Assembly: GCA_023264755.1 (NCBI GenBank)
Contig: JAHFVB010000008.1
Span: forward strand, 17,975-25,199
Source of the DNA: Mycobacterium sp.
Lineage (GTDB): Bacteria > Actinomycetota > Actinomycetes > Mycobacteriales > Mycobacteriaceae
Length of the DNA: 7,225 nucleotides
Direction of reading: 5' to 3'
The position numbers and the translations under genes were made by a program. Each line of letters begins with the position of its first letter. Positions within the stretch are counted from its first letter, which is position 1. Below, piece by piece: positions 1 through 5,742 of this stretch. The notes beneath the pieces are model-generated. The model worked only from the letters and a program-made list of their open reading frames with translations, ran no database searches and was not told the DNA's origin.

Positions 1-2
1 CC

Positions 3-842
3 CGGGTGTTCGCCAAGCGCGGGCCGATCGCCGTAGAGGCCTACGGGCTCTACATCTTTCGCGAGGCCATCGCGGCGATGGACGTCGCGACCACCCCGAT
101 CGGCTTCGACGGGCGCGGCGCGTGCGTCGACCAACTCCAGGACAGCGCCGCCGCAGCCGCGCTGCTCACGCCGGCGCACTTCTTTCCGCACGGCGTGCCG
201 CTTCATGCGACACGACGAAGCGCATTGATCGAATGGGCCCGCAGCACGGGGCGATACGTGCTCGAAGACGATTACGACGGCGAGTTCCGTTACGACCGCC
301 AGCCCATCGGCGCCGTCCAGGGGCTCGATCCCCAGCGGGTGTGTTACCTCGGGTCGGCGAGCAAGAGCCTTTCCCCCGTGCTGCGGTTGGGCTGGATGGC
401 CCTGCCCGACGACCTCGTCGAACCCGTCATCGACGCCGCGGGCGGTCAACAGTTCTACGTCAACGCCATCGACCAACTGACCATGGCCGACTTCATCGCG
501 ACAGGACAGTACGACAAGCACATCCGTCGGATGCGGACGAAGTATCGCCGCAGGCGCGATGCGTTGGTCGAACGGTTGGCCCCCTTCGACGTCCGAATCA
601 GCGGACTGTCGGCCGGACTGCACCTGCTGTTGCTGCTACCCGAGGGGACCGAGCACGAGGTAATGCGCCGCGCGGGGGAAGCGGGCCTCGCCCTCGCGGG
701 TCTCTCCCGGTTACGTCATCCGTTGGCGGGACCCGACGTGTCCGAAGCGGACGGCATCGTGGTCAACTTCGGCGCACCCGCCGAGCACTCGTTCGACGCC
801 GCGATCGACGCGCTCTGCTCAGTGCTGATGGGCCCCGACTAG
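3..842 (+). CDS. MocR/PdxR-type PLP-dependent transcriptional regulator, C-terminal part (5' truncated)
   Basis: Seen: the frame is open from the left edge to the TAG at 840-842 and encodes about 279 residues resembling a fold-type I aminotransferase. Numbered from the GTG at base 6, motifs in order are LLTPAHFFPHGVPL (about 53-66), LEDDYDGEFRYDRQP (about 86-100) and SASKSLSP.LRLGW, where Lys120 (codon 363-365) is the expected PLP Schiff-base lysine. Known: MocR proteins are about 450-500 residues, with an N-terminal GntR-type winged helix joined to an aminotransferase-like domain that senses PLP or amino-compound ligands and acts as a regulatory rather than metabolic domain. Inference: about 190 N-terminal residues, including the helix-turn-helix, lie outside the window, and the GTG at base 6 is not the true start. 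The DDYDGEFRYDRQP and SLSP motifs favour MocR over an ordinary class I aminotransferase. The target genes are not visible. The downstream gene has its own candidate promoter, so co-transcription is unlikely. Confidence 0.88.
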   Translation, partial: RVFAKRGPIAVEAYGLYIFREAIAAMDVATTPIGFDGRGACVDQLQDSAAAAALLTPAHFFPHGVPLHATRRSALIEWARSTGRYVLEDDYDGEFRYDRQPIGAVQGLDPQRVCYLGSASKSLSPVLRLGWMALPDDLVEPVIDAAGGQQFYVNAIDQLTMADFIATGQYDKHIRRMRTKYRRRRDALVERLAPFDVRISGLSAGLHLLLLLPEGTEHEVMRRAGEAGLALAGLSRLRHPLAGPDVSEADGIVVNFGAPAEHSFDAAIDALCSVLMGPD

Positions 843-901
843 TGCAGGTCTCGATGGGCCGCAGCGGGGGTACCGGTGGAACTGACTTTGCGGCGGTTAC
901 C

Positions 902-928
902 TTGGCCAGGCCCCGATGGTGCGATAAT
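902..928 (+). promoter_or_regulatory. Candidate extended -10 promoter of the GAF-ANTAR pair
   Basis: Seen: TGC followed directly by GATAAT (920-928) is an extended -10 element that fits the mycobacterial xAnnnT pattern. A weak -35-like TTGGCC lies at 902-907, with a short 15-base spacer. It sits in the 146-base gap between the MocR-type gene and the first GAF-ANTAR gene. Transcription would start near A935 and leave a leader of about 54 bases. The rest of the gap (843-901) shows no gene and no clear intrinsic terminator. The -35 is poor, so the call rests on the extended -10 and its location. Confidence 0.42.
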
Positions 929-988
929 CGTGCGAGCACCACGCAACGTGAGGTCGCCGCGTCGTGTTCTCCGATCACGCGAGTAGAG

Positions 989-1741
989 GTGCATGACAAG
1001 TCAGCTGATCTTGCGCTCGTTGCGGACCGCTCGGTGACGCCGCCGTCCCACCGGTTCATGGCCGCACTCGCCGAGTACCCGGACGGAGCCCTCGGTCCTG
1101 GCGAGCTGTGCAAGTCATGCGTCGAAGTACTCCCAGTCGATCGGGCGGCGATCACGGTCGTGGTCGCGACGTCGGCTTGGGAGCCGCTGGCGGCGTCCGA
1201 CGAGACAGCAACCCGTATCGAGGCGCATCAAGCCGTGACTGGTGAGGGTCCGGCAATTGACGCCGCGAAGCAGTCCGGCCCCGTGCTGGTCGACGACCTG
1301 GCCAAGGAGTTCGGCCGGTGGCCGGGCTTCACGGCAGCGCTCGGCACCGACGCGCGCGGTGCCATGTTCGCGTTCCCCCTGCAAATCGGGGCCATCGCGG
1401 TCGGTGTGCTCGATCTGTTTCGCACGTTGCCCGTGCCGCTTGAGACCAACGACATGACGGCGATACTCGAAGTCGCCGACATCGTCACCATGGTGCTGAT
1501 CTCGCGGGCCCCGCCCTTCGACATCGACGCCAGCTCCAAGGACGCGTGGTGGGCGCCCTCGCCGGCGTCCAGCCAGATTCACCAGGCCACCGGCATGGTG
1601 GTCGCCCAACTCGAGGTGCCACCCCGCATCGCCTATCTACGGCTGCGCGCATACGCCTTCGCCCACGACGTTCCGCTGGCCACAGTGGCTCGCGACGTGA
1701 TCGAGCGGCGGTTGCGATTCAACCCCGACGGCGAGCGCTGA
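989..1741 (+). CDS. GAF-ANTAR domain protein 1 (putative RNA-binding antitermination regulator)
   Basis: Seen: 250 residues from a GTG start. A GAF-like sensory domain spans about 25-172, with a GAF core of VTGEGPAIDAA (83-93), WPGF (111-114) and an AFPLQIGAIAVGVLDLF stretch (128-144). A C-terminal ANTAR-like three-helix segment covers about 192-244, with SSQIHQATGMVVAQL and LRLRAYAFAHDVPLATVARDVI. Known: ANTAR domains bind paired hairpins in nascent RNA and prevent transcription termination; GAF domains bind small ligands or signals. GAF-ANTAR proteins are common in mycobacteria. The AKG of classical ANTAR domains is ATG here, a variant usual in this subfamily. Start choice: GTG989 has an AG-rich but too-close upstream stretch. 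The only other good in-frame start, ATG1058, would remove 23 residues and has no visible ribosome site. The second GAF-ANTAR gene follows after 15 bases, so the two are probably one transcript. Ligand and RNA targets are unknown. Confidence 0.85.
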   Translation: MHDKSADLALVADRSVTPPSHRFMAALAEYPDGALGPGELCKSCVEVLPVDRAAITVVVATSAWEPLAASDETATRIEAHQAVTGEGPAIDAAKQSGPVLVDDLAKEFGRWPGFTAALGTDARGAMFAFPLQIGAIAVGVLDLFRTLPVPLETNDMTAILEVADIVTMVLISRAPPFDIDASSKDAWWAPSPASSQIHQATGMVVAQLEVPPRIAYLRLRAYAFAHDVPLATVARDVIERRLRFNPDGER

Positions 1742-1744
1742 ACC

Positions 1745-1750
1745 GGAGGA
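1745..1750 (+). promoter_or_regulatory. Strong Shine-Dalgarno site for GAF-ANTAR protein 2
   Basis: GGAGGA lies six bases before ATG1757 and decides the start used here. A second site, GAGGAG at 1772-1777, lies six bases before an in-frame ATG at 1784, so a form nine residues shorter could also be made. Initiation at TTG1754 is less likely because the spacing would be only three bases. Confidence 0.65.
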
Positions 1751-1756
1751 TTATTG

Positions 1757-2533
1757 ATGATCGGAAACGGCGAGGAGAGCGCAATGGGCGATCGCGAAGG
1801 GCCACTGGTACGTGCCTTCGTGGCCTTGGCCGACACTCTGGTCGACGACTACGACGTAGTCGAGTTCGCGCAGGAGTTGGTCGAGGACTGCGTTTCACTC
1901 CTTCACGTCGACTCCGCCGGCTTGCTGCTCGACGACCTGCACGGCGGTCTGCAGGTACTCGCCTCGACGAGCGAACAGGCCAGAATTCTGGAACTGCTCC
2001 AGATCCAGGCCCAAGCGGGTCCGTGCCTGCAGGCCTACGAAACGGGCCATCAGGTGCCCGTCGAGGACATTCAGCAGGCCGCCGACCGGTGGCCCGCGTT
2101 CGCCGTCCGCGCCGATGAGCAGGGGTTCGGGGCAGTCTTCGCGATACCTCTGCGGCTGCGCAACGAACGCATCGGCGCCATGAATATGTTCCGGCGCCAA
2201 CCTGGCCCGATGGCCGCCTCCGACCTGTTGGTGGCGCAGGCACTCGCCGACGTGGCAACCATCGGCATACTGCACCAACGCGTGCTGACGCGCGGCGCCC
2301 AAGTCAACAGCCAGCTGCAGATCGCGTTGAACAGCCGGATCGTCATCGAGCAGGCCAAGGGCGTGCTGGCCGAGCGGCAGGGCATCGACATGGAGCAAGC
2401 GTTCGCTCAGCTGCGGGCCATGGCCCGCAATAGCCACCGCCACCTCAGCGATACCGCGCGCGCCGTCATCGACGCGTCCAGTGGCGTCCCGACCCGCGCC
2501 GATCCTCCCACGGGAACGCGTAGCTCCGACTAG
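1757..2533 (+). CDS. GAF-ANTAR domain protein 2 (putative RNA-binding antitermination regulator)
   Basis: Seen: 258 residues. A GAF-like domain lies at about 22-175 (AGPCLQAYETG at 87-97, RWPAF at 111-115, FAIPLRLRNERIGAMNMF at 128-145). A textbook ANTAR domain lies at about 184-240, with SRIVIEQAKGVLAERQGIDM (193-212) carrying the classical IEQAKG core, followed by FAQLRAMAR and LSDTARAVID. A polar tail of about 18 residues follows. Known: this domain pair joins signal sensing to RNA-hairpin binding and antitermination, and acts in the cytoplasm. It has the same architecture as the gene just upstream, but the two ANTAR domains differ clearly (IEQAKG against HQATG), so they look like old paralogues rather than a recent duplication. 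ATG1757 was chosen for its GGAGGA site; ATG1784 is a real alternative. The stop TAG is embedded in a candidate -10 element for the next gene. The ligand and RNA target are not visible. Confidence 0.9.
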   Translation: MIGNGEESAMGDREGPLVRAFVALADTLVDDYDVVEFAQELVEDCVSLLHVDSAGLLLDDLHGGLQVLASTSEQARILELLQIQAQAGPCLQAYETGHQVPVEDIQQAADRWPAFAVRADEQGFGAVFAIPLRLRNERIGAMNMFRRQPGPMAASDLLVAQALADVATIGILHQRVLTRGAQVNSQLQIALNSRIVIEQAKGVLAERQGIDMEQAFAQLRAMARNSHRHLSDTARAVIDASSGVPTRADPPTGTRSSD

Positions 2534-2536
2534 GCT
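2531..2536 (+). promoter_or_regulatory. Candidate -10 hexamer of the PAS gene, on the GAF-ANTAR 2 stop codon
   Basis: TAGGCT matches the mycobacterial TAnnnT pattern; its first three bases are the stop codon of the upstream gene. A transcript starting seven bases later would begin at A2544 and have a leader of about 54 bases. No -35 element is evident, which is common for mycobacterial promoters. The motif is short, so chance is a real possibility. Confidence 0.35.
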
Positions 2537-2583
2537 AATTCGCAGTCGCCCCAGACCCCGGCGCCGATTCCGTTCAGCCGTCC

Positions 2584-2591
2584 AGGGGAGG
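2584..2591 (+). promoter_or_regulatory. Shine-Dalgarno site fixing a TTG start for the PAS protein
   Basis: AGGGGAGG lies six bases before TTG2598. This near-perfect ribosome site is the reason for choosing TTG2598 over farther-upstream in-frame starts such as ATG2481, which would overlap the end of the preceding gene and add an arginine-rich stretch with no domain. Confidence 0.7.
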
Positions 2592-2597
2592 TCGATT

Positions 2598-3041
2598 TTG
2601 CAGGACCGACGCACGCGTCCGAATCCGACCGACGCGATCGGCTTTCTGCGGCAGCTACCCTCGCTCGAACTTCTGAATCGCTTGCCTACCCCGATGCTCG
2701 GCGTGGGCCAGCTCGGTCACATCGAGTACGCCAACCAGGCCTGTGCCGAACTGCTGGGCTACCCCGACGGCGCGACGGTCACCCAGCTTCGCCTTCCGGA
2801 GCTCCTGGTCGGGCACGCGGCGCTCGAGCCCGTCGACTGCCTTGCCACGCTCACGGCCCCTCCGCCGATCGTGGAGTGGAACCACTGCGCGGACCACGCC
2901 GTTCGGACCATCGTGTCGACCCCGATGCTGCTTCGATCCACCGACGCCCTGCTGCTGGTCGGCATCACCGACATCACCGAATGGCTGTGGGAGAACAACA
3001 GGACCTCGGCCGCGACCGGCCGGATCAGCCACAGCCCGTAA
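2598..3041 (+). CDS. Small stand-alone PAS domain protein
   Basis: Seen: 147 residues from TTG. After a polar N-terminus, PTPMLGVGQLGHIEYANQAC (30-49) and ELLGY (51-55) form the typical start of a PAS domain (a strand, then a helix with N-x-A and LLGY). Later strands include IVEWNHC (91-97), AVRTIVSTPMLLR (101-113) and LLLVGITDITE (118-128), the last resembling the closing PAS strand with its D-I-T/E ending. No kinase, cyclase, ANTAR or DNA-binding output domain is present, so the protein is essentially one PAS fold and a short tail. Known: PAS domains sense light, redox state or ligands and mediate protein contacts. Inference: it may act with the GAF-ANTAR proteins upstream, since single PAS proteins need an output partner. 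The GtrA-family gene begins nine bases after its stop. Cofactor and signal cannot be told from sequence. Confidence 0.75.
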   Translation: MQDRRTRPNPTDAIGFLRQLPSLELLNRLPTPMLGVGQLGHIEYANQACAELLGYPDGATVTQLRLPELLVGHAALEPVDCLATLTAPPPIVEWNHCADHAVRTIVSTPMLLRSTDALLLVGITDITEWLWENNRTSAATGRISHSP

Positions 3042-3044
3042 GCT
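3039..3044 (+). promoter_or_regulatory. Candidate -10 hexamer for leaderless transcription of the GtrA-family gene
   Basis: TAAGCT fits TAnnnT and begins with the TAA stop of the PAS gene. Six bases separate it from GTG3051, so transcription would start at the first base of that start codon. No Shine-Dalgarno site is visible before GTG3051, which is consistent with a leaderless message. There is no clear -35 element. The gene could also be read from an upstream promoter. Confidence 0.42.
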
Positions 3045-3050
3045 GCCCGG

Positions 3051-3461
3051 GTGGCCGAGCCCCCGATGTCACCGAATCTGAGCCTCGCGACCCAGGCCTG
3101 GCGGTTCGTCGTCACCGGCGGGCTGTCGGCGATCGTCGACTTCGGGCTCTACGTGCTGTTCCTGCACCTCGGCCTGAACGTCAACGTGGCCAAGACGCTC
3201 AGCTTCGTCGCCGGCACCACGACGGCCTATCTGATCAACCGGCGGTGGACGTTCCAGGCGCCGCCCAGCCGGGCTCGGTTCATTGCCGTGGTGGGGCTCT
3301 ACGCCGTCACCTATGCCGTGCAGGTCGGTATCAACGACGTCTTCTACACACTGTGGGACGACAAGCCATGGCGGGTCCCGGTCGCCTTCGTGATCGCTCA
3401 GGGCACGGCGACGGTGATCAACTTCGCGGTGCAGCGCGCGGTGATCTTCAAGTTGAAGTGA
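3051..3461 (+). CDS. GtrA-family membrane protein, Rv3789 orthologue (DPA translocation or AftA recruitment)
   Basis: Seen: 136 residues with about four hydrophobic segments (about 18-40, 46-64, 77-98, 108-128). GtrA-type motifs are [18 protein letters not shown] (17-34), [12 protein letters not shown] (59-70) and [12 protein letters not shown] (123-134). Known: GtrA proteins are small polytopic membrane proteins linked to polyprenyl-phosphate sugars. The M. tuberculosis homologue Rv3789 was first proposed to flip DPA across the membrane and later to act as an anchor that recruits AftA. Context agrees: it precedes dprE1, dprE2 and aftA. Start: GTG3051 gives a short polar N-terminus; ATG3066 would give 131 residues. 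Neither has a good ribosome site. GTG3051 was preferred because TAAGCT is placed for a leaderless start there. The assignment to the family and locus is firm; the exact function (flippase or scaffold) is unsettled in the literature. Confidence 0.9.
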   Translation: MAEPPMSPNLSLATQAWRFVVTGGLSAIVDFGLYVLFLHLGLNVNVAKTLSFVAGTTTAYLINRRWTFQAPPSRARFIAVVGLYAVTYAVQVGINDVFYTLWDDKPWRVPVAFVIAQGTATVINFAVQRAVIFKLK

Positions 3462-3467
3462 GGGCGG

Positions 3468-3473
3468 TACCCT
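3468..3473 (+). promoter_or_regulatory. Candidate -10 hexamer for leaderless transcription of dprE1
   Basis: TACCCT fits TAnnnT and lies in the 19-base gap after the GtrA-family gene. Seven bases separate it from ATG3481, so the transcript would begin with the A of the start codon. The only purine-rich stretch (GAGGG, about 3460-3464) is 16 bases from the ATG, too far for a normal ribosome site, which supports leaderless translation. No -35 element is evident. Confidence 0.48.
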
Positions 3474-3480
3474 CGTCACG

Positions 3481-4851
3481 ATGTCTGGGACTTCTGCGCG
3501 ATCCACGTCGCGCCTCATGGGCTGGGCCCGCACCGCACCGACCGTCGCGACGGTCCTCACCACACCAGATGCCGGTGAGATCGTCGACGCCGTCGCCAAG
3601 GCCGGGCCGCGGGGCGTCATCGCCCGCGGACTAGGCCGCTCCTACGGCGACAACGCCCAGAACGGCGGCGGGCTCGTCATCGACATGCCTGCGCTGAACA
3701 AGATCCACTCGATGGACCGCGATACCCACGTCGTCGACGTCGATGCGGGCGTGAACCTCGACCAGCTGATGCGGGCCGCGCTGCCGCTCGGACTATGGGT
3801 CCCGGTGCTGCCGGGCACCCGACAGGTCACCGTCGGCGGCGCCATCGCGTGCGACATCCACGGCAAGAACCACCACAGTGCGGGCAGCTTCGGCAACCAC
3901 GTGCTGTCGATGGACCTGCTGCTTGCCTCTGGCGAGGTGCGAACGCTGACCCCGGACGGCGAGGAATCCGAACTCTTCTGGGCGACGGTCGGCGGCAACG
4001 GGCTGACCGGCATCATCCTGCGCGCGAAGATCGCGATGACCCCTACCGAGACCGCGTACTTCATCGCCGACGGCGACGTCACCGCGTCGCTCGACGAGAC
4101 CATCGCCTTCCACAGCGACGGTACCGAGTCCAATTACACCTACTCGTCCGGCTGGTTCGACTCGATGAGCGCGCCTCCGAAGCTCGGACGCGCGGTGATC
4201 TCCCGCGGTTCGCTGGCGACGCTAGATCAGCTGCCCGCAAAGCTAGCCAAGGACCCGCTGAAATTCGATGCGCCGCAATATTTCACGGCACCGGATGTGT
4301 TTCCCAACGGCCTGGCGAACAAGCTCATCTTCGGCTCGATGACGCAGGTGTGGTACGGACTCGGCAAGACCTACCGCGGCAAGGTCCAGAACCTCACGCA
4401 GTTCTATCACCCGCTCGACATGGTCGGCGAGTGGAACCGGGCCTACGGATCCGATGGTTTCGGCCAGTACCAGTTCGTGGTGCCCGTCGAGGCCGTCGAC
4501 GAATTCAAGAAGATCCTCGTCGACATCCAGGCCAGCGGCCACGTGTCCTTCCTCAACGTATTCAAGCTGTTCGGCGCTGGAAACCAAGCGCCGCTCAGCT
4601 TTCCGATCCCAGGCTGGAACGTGTGTCTCGACTTCCCGATCAGACCTGGACTCAACGGATTCCTCAACAGCCTGGACAAGCGCGTGCTGGAGTTCGGCGG
4701 CCGGCTCTACACCGCCAAGGACAACCGCACCACCGCTGAAACCTTCCACGCCATGTACCCACGCATCGACGAGTGGATCTCGGTGCGCCGCAAGGTCGAT
4801 CCCGACGGCGTCTTCGCCTCGGACATGGCCCGACGTTTGGAGTTGTTGTAG
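3481..4851 (+). CDS. dprE1: Decaprenylphosphoryl-beta-D-ribose 2'-oxidase (FAD-dependent) DprE1
   Basis: Seen: 456 residues, against 461 in M. tuberculosis Rv3790. An N-terminal FAD-binding (VAO-type) domain contains [16 protein letters not shown] (49-64), [20 protein letters not shown] (111-130) and [11 protein letters not shown] (168-178). The C-terminal substrate domain contains [10 protein letters not shown] (378-387) and [19 protein letters not shown] (409-427). Known: DprE1 oxidises the 2'-hydroxyl of decaprenylphosphoryl-ribose to the keto form, the first half of epimerisation to DPA; it is essential and is the target of benzothiazinones. By alignment from memory, Cys382 (TGT, 4624-4626) matches Cys387, the residue modified covalently by these drugs. 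Lys413 matches catalytic Lys418, His127 His132, Tyr55 Tyr60, Trp225 Trp230 and Tyr309 Tyr314. All key residues appear intact. dprE2 starts at the base after its stop codon, so the pair is translationally linked. Confidence 0.97.
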   Translation: MSGTSARSTSRLMGWARTAPTVATVLTTPDAGEIVDAVAKAGPRGVIARGLGRSYGDNAQNGGGLVIDMPALNKIHSMDRDTHVVDVDAGVNLDQLMRAALPLGLWVPVLPGTRQVTVGGAIACDIHGKNHHSAGSFGNHVLSMDLLLASGEVRTLTPDGEESELFWATVGGNGLTGIILRAKIAMTPTETAYFIADGDVTASLDETIAFHSDGTESNYTYSSGWFDSMSAPPKLGRAVISRGSLATLDQLPAKLAKDPLKFDAPQYFTAPDVFPNGLANKLIFGSMTQVWYGLGKTYRGKVQNLTQFYHPLDMVGEWNRAYGSDGFGQYQFVVPVEAVDEFKKILVDIQASGHVSFLNVFKLFGAGNQAPLSFPIPGWNVCLDFPIRPGLNGFLNSLDKRVLEFGGRLYTAKDNRTTAETFHAMYPRIDEWISVRRKVDPDGVFASDMARRLELL

Positions 4852-5634
4852 ATGGTCTTCGATGCCGTAGGTAACCCGCAGGCGATCCTGCTGATGGGCG
4901 GGACGTCCGAGATCGGGCTGGCCATCTGCGCGCGCTACCTGCGCGACGCCAAGGCCCGCGTGATCCTCGCCGACCTGCCGGACCATCCCCGCAAGGCCGA
5001 AGCCGTCGCCGCGATGACGGCCGCCGGCGCCAGGTCCGTGGAGTGGATCGACTTCGACGGAACCAAGAGCGACACCCATCCTGCGGTGATCGAACAGGCC
5101 TGGGCCGGTGGCGATGTCGACGTGGCGATCGTGGCGTTCGGCCTGCTCGGGGATGCCGAAGAACTCTGGCAGAACCAGCGCAAGGCCGTGCAGATCGCCG
5201 AGATCAACTACACCGCAGCCGTTTCGGTCGGCGTGCTGATCGGCGAGAAGATGCGTGCCCAGGGTTCGGGCCGGATCATCGCGATGAGCTCGGCAGCCGG
5301 TGAGCGGGTGCGGCGGTCCAACTTCGTCTACGGGTCCACCAAGGCCGGGCTGGACGGTTTCTACCTCGGACTCGGAGAGGCGCTGCGGGAGTTCGGCGTC
5401 CGCGTGCTGGTCATCCGACCGGGTCAGGTGCGCACGTCGACGACGATCGCGCACTGGAAGGCGACCGGAGCCAAGGAAGCTCCGTTCACGGTCGACAAGG
5501 AGTACGTCGCCGAGCTCGCCGTCACCGCGTCTGCGAAGGGCAAGGAACTGGTGTGGGCGCCGGGAGCATTCCGGTACGTGATGATGGTGCTGCGGCACGT
5601 TCCGCGGCCGATCTTCCGCAAGCTGCCGATCTAG
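4852..5634 (+). CDS. dprE2: Decaprenylphosphoryl-2-keto-beta-D-erythro-pentose reductase (SDR family) DprE2
   Basis: Seen: 260 residues with a short-chain dehydrogenase/reductase pattern. The nucleotide-binding loop is GGTSEIG (16-22). FGLLGD (96-101) stands where many SDRs have NNAG. Asn119, Ser147, Tyr160 and Lys164 (YGSTK) fit the catalytic tetrad. Known: DprE2 uses NADH to reduce the keto product of DprE1 to decaprenylphosphoryl-arabinose. The end, [20 protein letters not shown], matches the M. tuberculosis Rv3791 C-terminus closely as I remember it. ATG4852 follows the dprE1 stop with no gap; GGAG at 4839-4842, inside the end of dprE1, is the likely ribosome site. Odd: the stretch around 194-212 ([18 protein letters not shown]) is about six residues longer than my memory of Rv3791 (254 residues). 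It lies after the RPGQV segment, where SDRs carry the flexible substrate lid. aftA follows after eight bases or more. Confidence 0.96.
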   Translation: MVFDAVGNPQAILLMGGTSEIGLAICARYLRDAKARVILADLPDHPRKAEAVAAMTAAGARSVEWIDFDGTKSDTHPAVIEQAWAGGDVDVAIVAFGLLGDAEELWQNQRKAVQIAEINYTAAVSVGVLIGEKMRAQGSGRIIAMSSAAGERVRRSNFVYGSTKAGLDGFYLGLGEALREFGVRVLVIRPGQVRTSTTIAHWKATGAKEAPFTVDKEYVAELAVTASAKGKELVWAPGAFRYVMMVLRHVPRPIFRKLPI

Positions 5635-5636
5635 AC

Positions 5637-5742
5637 GGTCCGGTGGGCAGGAGCGAAGCGACCCGGGAAGAAGATCCGGTGGGCAGGAGCGAAGCGACCC
5701 GGGAAGAAGATCCGGTGGGCAGGAGCGAAGCGACCCGGGAAG
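5637..5742 (+). repeat. 36-bp tandem repeat (about 2.9 copies) at the dprE2/aftA junction
   Basis: The core CGGTGGGCAGGAGCGAAGCG starts at 5641, 5677 and 5713, an exact period of 36. Each copy continues through ACCCGGGAAG; copies 1 and 2 also share the AAGATC that ends the unit. Copies are identical from 5639 to 5742; extending to 5637 adds one mismatch. As 36 is a multiple of three, the array stays open in the aftA frame and encodes [12 protein letters not shown] twice, then [10 protein letters not shown]. Each unit has an in-frame GTG (5643, 5679, 5715), and the GGAAGAAG stretches at 5666-5673 and 5702-5709 lie five bases before the second and third GTG. No spacers separate the copies. Perfect identity suggests recent expansion. 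I suspect similar units occur elsewhere in related genomes but cannot show it. Confidence 0.97.

Noticed and set aside
847..873. SigF-like promoter: weak GGTC and then GGGTAC with a 17-base spacer
   Set aside because: The -35 match is poor and GGGTAC is likely by chance in this base composition. The extended -10 at 920-928 is the better candidate.
843..901. Intrinsic terminator after the MocR-type gene
   Set aside because: There is no strong GC hairpin followed by a T-run. GGGCC-rich stretches alone are not enough.
122..988. Upstream extension of the GAF-ANTAR 1 frame to 122, overlapping the MocR-type gene
   Set aside because: The translated stretch is arginine-rich with no domain and lies out of frame across a well-conserved aminotransferase. 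The protein with recognisable domains begins near 989.
929..988. Canonical two-hairpin ANTAR RNA target upstream of the GAF-ANTAR genes
   Set aside because: Short stems exist, but none has the six-base loop with A at position 1 and G at position 4 that defines the known motif. Only a weaker structural note was kept.
2512..2540. Extracytoplasmic sigma factor (SigE/SigH-type) promoter from GGGAAC at 2512
   Set aside because: No GTT-type -10 occurs at the required spacing. The TAGGCT hexamer is a simpler reading.
5637..5742. CRISPR-like array, because the repeat period of 36 bp is similar to CRISPR repeat length
   Set aside because: The copies are contiguous, with no unique spacers between them, and no cas genes are present.
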